Below the pieces are notes generated by a model. The model was not told the DNA's origin, ran no database searches, and saw nothing but the letters and a program-made list of their open reading frames with translations. A stretch of DNA of 37,835 nt, taken from Sphingomonadales bacterium (GTDB taxonomy: Bacteria; Pseudomonadota; Alphaproteobacteria; Sphingomonadales; Sphingomonadaceae). Location: assembly GCA_017309275.1 (NCBI GenBank), contig JAFKLT010000078.1:1-37835 (forward strand), written 5' to 3'. Positions 35,497 to 37,835 of the stretch are shown one piece after another; within the stretch, counting starts at the first letter, position 1; each line of letters starts with the position of its first letter. The position numbers were made by a program, and so were the translations under genes.

Positions 35497-35571
35497 GGCC
35501 CCTTCGTCTAGCGGTCAGGACGCGGCCCTCTCACGGCTGAAACACGGGTTCGATTCCCGTAGGGGTCACCA
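35497..35571 (+). tRNA. tRNA-Glu (anticodon CTC)
   Basis: A 75-nt cloverleaf with the same acceptor stem and T-arm pattern (GGGTTCGATTCCC) and encoded CCA as the upstream gene. The anticodon stem is CGGCC/GGCTG (one G-T pair) with loop CTCTCAC, anticodon CTC (35530-35532), reading GAG. The D-loop is one base shorter than in the neighbour. Probably a duplicate of the TTC gene that changed its anticodon. Confidence 0.94.
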
Positions 35572-35902
35572 AAATTCGGCACCGCGAACGCGCGACGTGC
35601 CCAGACCGACACCGACAGGATAAAAGCTGCCCCGCGTCTTGCCCGCGCTTGCATGTGCGCGGCCCGATCAGTTTGCGGTCGGCCCTGAAACGACAAACCG
35701 GCCAGCTCTCACACGGGGGAGAAGAGAGCTGGCCGGTTGCAGACCGCGCGGACTGGCGGGTGCCGGGTTCAATCCTTTGCGGCCCTCATCGGGTCATCGA
35801 AAGCTTTCGCTCTCGACAAGATCCTTCTACGCGCGGCCATCCGACCGGTGGATGACCACGACATGACAAACTCGTAATCCGCGCGTCAGCTTGCGGAGAC
35901 GC
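35572..35902. other. 331-bp gene-free stretch after the tRNA-Glu pair
   Basis: No convincing coding frame. It contains a strong 15-bp hairpin (35696-35738), a small CGAAAGCTTTCG palindrome (35798-35809), and presumably the promoter of the VirJ-like gene, which I cannot place. No integrase or att-type tRNA 3' end duplication is visible. Confidence 0.7.
35696..35738. other. Perfect 15-bp hairpin with purine-rich loop (candidate structured RNA)
   Basis: AACCGGCCAGCTCTC (35696-35710) and GAGAGCTGGCCGGTT (35724-35738) pair without mismatch around a 13-nt loop ACACGGGGGAGAA. There is no T-run on the plus side after the stem, so a normal rightward terminator is unlikely. The loop is Shine-Dalgarno-like. 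It could be an sRNA or leader element; expression unknown. Confidence 0.7.
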
Positions 35903-36664
35903 ATGTGGCGCTATGCCGGTCACATGATGGACAAGGCAAAATCGCGAGCAAAATCAGGATGGCGATATACCGCGATCGTCCTGGCGATCGTGCTGATCGG
36001 CGCGCTGGCCTTCTATGTGCACGCCGGCTGGTACAGGCATGGCGTTTTTCACGCGATGCCCGCGGCGGGTGCGGGGATCGACCGTCCGGCGATCGTCATG
36101 CTGTCGGGCGACATGGGGAATCGCGTCGGGATGACGCCAAAGGTCGCGGCGCGGCTGCATGCCCGGGGCTATGCCGTCGTCACGGTCAACAGCCTGGCCT
36201 TTTTCTCGCCGCGTCGTACCTCGACCGAAGCGGCGGCGCTGATCGCCGATGCGATGCACCGCGCAGAGGCGCTGGGCCGGACCGACAAGGTCGTGCTGAT
36301 CGGCCAGTCGTTCGGCGCCGACATGCTGCATGCCGGGCTGGCAGAGCTTCCCGTCGCGGAGCGCACGCCGATTCGGGCGGTCGTGCTGGTGGTGCCGGGG
36401 CATGACATCATCTTTCGCGCCTCTCCGATCGAGCTTGCGGGCTTCGAGACGCCCGACGCGCTCGCGTTGCCGACCGCCGCGCGGCTTGGCTGGACGCCCG
36501 TAACCTGCATCTGGGGCGCGAAGGAGACGGACAGCCTCTGCCCCGAACTGACGCTGCCCAATGTTCGCAAGGTGCCGCTGCCCGGTGGGCACCGGTTGAA
36601 TTTCGACGATGCGGCGCTGGCCGCGGCCATTCTGTCCGCGATCGCACCGGCAAGGAGCAGTTGA
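35903..36664 (+). CDS. VirJ/AcvB-family serine hydrolase, membrane-anchored
   Basis: The 253-residue protein has an N-terminal membrane segment (YTAIVLAIVLIGALAFYVHA) that is likely a signal anchor. The VirJ domain has IVMLSGDMGNRVGMTPKVA, where VirJ/AcvB relatives have a GDGGW-type motif. The nucleophile elbow is VLIGQSFGADML (Ser136) and the C-terminal GGHRLNFDD carries His230. AcvB of rhizobia and Agrobacterium is reported to hydrolyse lysyl-phosphatidylglycerol and is co-encoded with the synthase LpiA. The same pairing is seen here with the MprF-like gene two positions downstream. CGGAG 4 nt before ATG 35903 sets the start; ATG 35927 is an alternative. The substrate is inferred. Confidence 0.83.
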   Translation: MWRYAGHMMDKAKSRAKSGWRYTAIVLAIVLIGALAFYVHAGWYRHGVFHAMPAAGAGIDRPAIVMLSGDMGNRVGMTPKVAARLHARGYAVVTVNSLAFFSPRRTSTEAAALIADAMHRAEALGRTDKVVLIGQSFGADMLHAGLAELPVAERTPIRAVVLVVPGHDIIFRASPIELAGFETPDALALPTAARLGWTPVTCIWGAKETDSLCPELTLPNVRKVPLPGGHRLNFDDAALAAAILSAIAPARSS

Positions 36665-36665
36665 G

Positions 36666-37079
36666 ATGAAGACGATCGCTCTCGCCCTGATGCTCGCCAC
36701 ATCTGCAGGGATGGCGGTGGCCGCAACGCCCCCGATCCCGGCCGCCGCTTCGCCGATCGGCGTCTGGCAGAATCCGAAGGGCACGATTCGCGTCCGTACC
36801 CGACTGTGCGGCCAACTGCTGTGCGGCAATATCGTCTGGGCGAGCGCCAAGGCGATGGCGGATGCGCGCGACGCGGGCGTGACCTCCTTGATCGGGACCG
36901 AATTGCTCAGCGACTATCGGCACAGCGGCGCGGGCCGCTGGACGGGGCAGGTCTATGTTCCCGACCAGGGCCGGCATTTCTATTCGACGATCGAACAGAA
37001 GGGACCGAACGACATCCGCATCTCCGGCTGCATTCTCGGCGGCCTGCTGTGCAAGCGGCAGGATTGGACACGGCAATGA
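36666..37079 (+). CDS. DUF2147 secreted protein
   Basis: The 137-residue protein has a signal peptide (MKTIALALMLATSAGMAVAA). It shows the DUF2147 pattern: PIGVWQNPKGTIRVRTRLCG, then QLLCGNIVWAS, and near the end RISGCILGGLLCKRQDWTR. Four Cys residues in the mature part (two near residue 50, two near the end) could form disulfides in the periplasm. DUF2147 proteins have no settled function. The gene starts 1 bp after the VirJ-like gene and its stop overlaps the mprF-like start (ATGA), so it is tightly coupled to both. Confidence 0.85.
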   Translation: MKTIALALMLATSAGMAVAATPPIPAAASPIGVWQNPKGTIRVRTRLCGQLLCGNIVWASAKAMADARDAGVTSLIGTELLSDYRHSGAGRWTGQVYVPDQGRHFYSTIEQKGPNDIRISGCILGGLLCKRQDWTRQ

Positions 37080-37835
37080 GCGCGCTGTTCGCCTGGGGCC
37101 GTGCCCATAAGCGGCTGGTGTCCATCGTCGCGGCGCTGGTAGTAGCGGCGGCGGGCTTCTCGGCGCTGTTCGGGCTGCTCCATTCGGTGCGTCCGCACGC
37201 GATCCGCCAAGCGTTCGACGCACTGTCGGGAACGCAGATCGTCGGCGCGCTTGCGTTGACGGCGGCGAGTTACCTGCTGCTGACGCTGTACGACAGTTTT
37301 GCTCTTCATGTGCTGGGACGAAAGCTGCCGTGGCGCACCGCCGCGCTCGCCAGCTTCACCAGCTATACGCTCAGCCACAATCTGGGGCTTGCGCTGCTGA
37401 CCGGCGGATCCGCGCGCTACCGCGTCTATCGTGCGGCGGGGCTCGGCGGCGGCGAGATCGGCAGCGTGATCGCGCTCGCCAGCCTTGCTTTCTGGAACGG
37501 GGTGTTCCTGCTCGCCGGGATCGCCGCCGCGACGAGCACCCAGATTCTGCCCTTTTTCGACTGGGGGTTGTCGCTCCACTGGCTGCATGTCGCCGGGCTG
37601 GTCACGGTCACGCTTTGCCTGATCCCGCTGTTGCTTCGCCATTTCGGGCTGCGCGCGATCGAGATCGGCGGCTGGCGCACGCCGCTGCCCGGTCCGGCGA
37701 TGAGTGCGTCGATGACATTCGTCGCCGCGCTCGATCTCGCGGCGGCCAGCGCGGCGCTCTATATCCTGCTCCCGGCACCCGACCCTGCCGCTTATCCGCT
37801 CTTCTTCCTCGGCTATGCGCTGGCGATCATCGCGG
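37076..37835 (+). CDS. mprF: Lysyl-phosphatidylglycerol synthase/flippase MprF-like, N-terminal part
   Basis: The gene runs off the right edge after 253 codons. The visible part is the N-terminal multi-spanning flippase domain: hydrophobic segments such as LVSIVAALVVAAAGFSALFG, then LTLYDSFALHVLGRKLPWRT, FTSYTLSHNLGLALLTGGSA and RYRVYRAAGLGGGEIG. The pattern with conserved His-Asn-Leu-Gly, Thr-Gly-Gly and Arg-Tyr-Arg is typical of MprF/LpiA (UPF0104-like). The full protein should also have a C-terminal GNAT-type aminoacyl transferase domain, which is not in the window. A synthase-less flippase remains possible. Confidence 0.82.
   Translation, partial: MSALFAWGRAHKRLVSIVAALVVAAAGFSALFGLLHSVRPHAIRQAFDALSGTQIVGALALTAASYLLLTLYDSFALHVLGRKLPWRTAALASFTSYTLSHNLGLALLTGGSARYRVYRAAGLGGGEIGSVIALASLAFWNGVFLLAGIAAATSTQILPFFDWGLSLHWLHVAGLVTVTLCLIPLLLRHFGLRAIEIGGWRTPLPGPAMSASMTFVAALDLAAASAALYILLPAPDPAAYPLFFLGYALAIIA

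Noticed and set aside
35765-35775. GGGTTCAATCC, resembling a tRNA T-arm
   Set aside because: The flanks do not form a T-stem, and no acceptor or anticodon arm lies at the right distance.
35371-35902. tRNA-Glu region as an integration site of a mobile element
   Set aside because: No integrase, no direct repeat of the tRNA 3' end beyond the second tRNA gene itself, and no change to accessory genes.
1-37835. CRISPR arrays, insertion sequences, toxin-antitoxin or phage defence genes
   Set aside because: I saw no regularly spaced repeats, transposase motifs or characteristic small gene pairs; the content is housekeeping.

Overview
The window is a GC-rich chromosomal segment of an alphaproteobacterium. 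The gene content and protein style suggest a sphingomonad (Sphingomonadales, Sphingopyxis-like): an S5 protein with an Arg-Gly-rich tail, an Asp/Ala/Gly-rich proteome, mutS directly coupled to glnD, and a ubiquinol-cytochrome c chaperone next to DUF177. The taxonomic call is inference from these features, not from a search. Almost all of the window is housekeeping DNA. I see no prophage, insertion sequence, integrase, CRISPR array or defence island.

Layout. 1-5703 (+) is the end of the S10/spc ribosomal protein operon: rplE (partial), rpsN, rpsH, rplF, rplR, rpsE, rpmD, a small DUF1737 gene, rplO, secY and adk. It is followed by a REP-like hairpin repeat and a secreted SRPBCC-fold protein. 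6529-8298 holds a divergent pair: ubiquinol-cytochrome c chaperone plus DUF177 (-) against a BamE-type lipoprotein (+). A bidirectional terminator then separates bamE from the convergent maeB (8302-10566, -). mutS and glnD (10699-16127, +) overlap by 4 bp.

16150-26533 lies on the minus strand. Read in the direction of transcription, it carries a LytTR membrane regulator, prs, a DJ-1/PfpI protein, hisN, a GFA-fold protein, rpmI, rplT, a terminator, an AraC-type regulator, pheS, pheT and an HSL-family esterase. 26664-28849 (+) carries a DUF2306 membrane protein, divergent from the LytTR gene, and nadE. A flavodoxin-like gene (-) follows, then an exported alkylsulfatase (+) and the overlapping set bPH2-bPH2-recJ (31495-35290). 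Next are two tRNA-Glu genes with different anticodons (TTC, CTC) behind a good promoter, and a 331-bp gene-free stretch containing a perfect 15-bp stem. The right end is a VirJ/AcvB-like hydrolase, a DUF2147 protein and an MprF-type lysyl-phosphatidylglycerol synthase/flippase cut by the window edge.

How the parts work together. The left block makes ribosomes, the Sec channel and adenylate kinase. pheST, rpmI, rplT and the tRNA-Glu genes add to translation. maeB, prs, hisN and nadE supply pyruvate/NADPH, PRPP, histidine and NAD. mutS and recJ are DNA repair genes, and glnD senses nitrogen. The most system-like part is the right-hand VirJ-DUF2147-MprF cluster, which resembles the lpiA-acvB lysyl-phosphatidylglycerol synthesis/hydrolysis pair of other alphaproteobacteria with an extra secreted partner. 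Smaller items worth checking are the DUF1737 gene inside the spc operon, putative LytTR repeats in the LytTR/DUF2306 divergon, an AT-rich palindromic promoter between convergent genes at 28891-28931, and the hairpin at 35696-35738.
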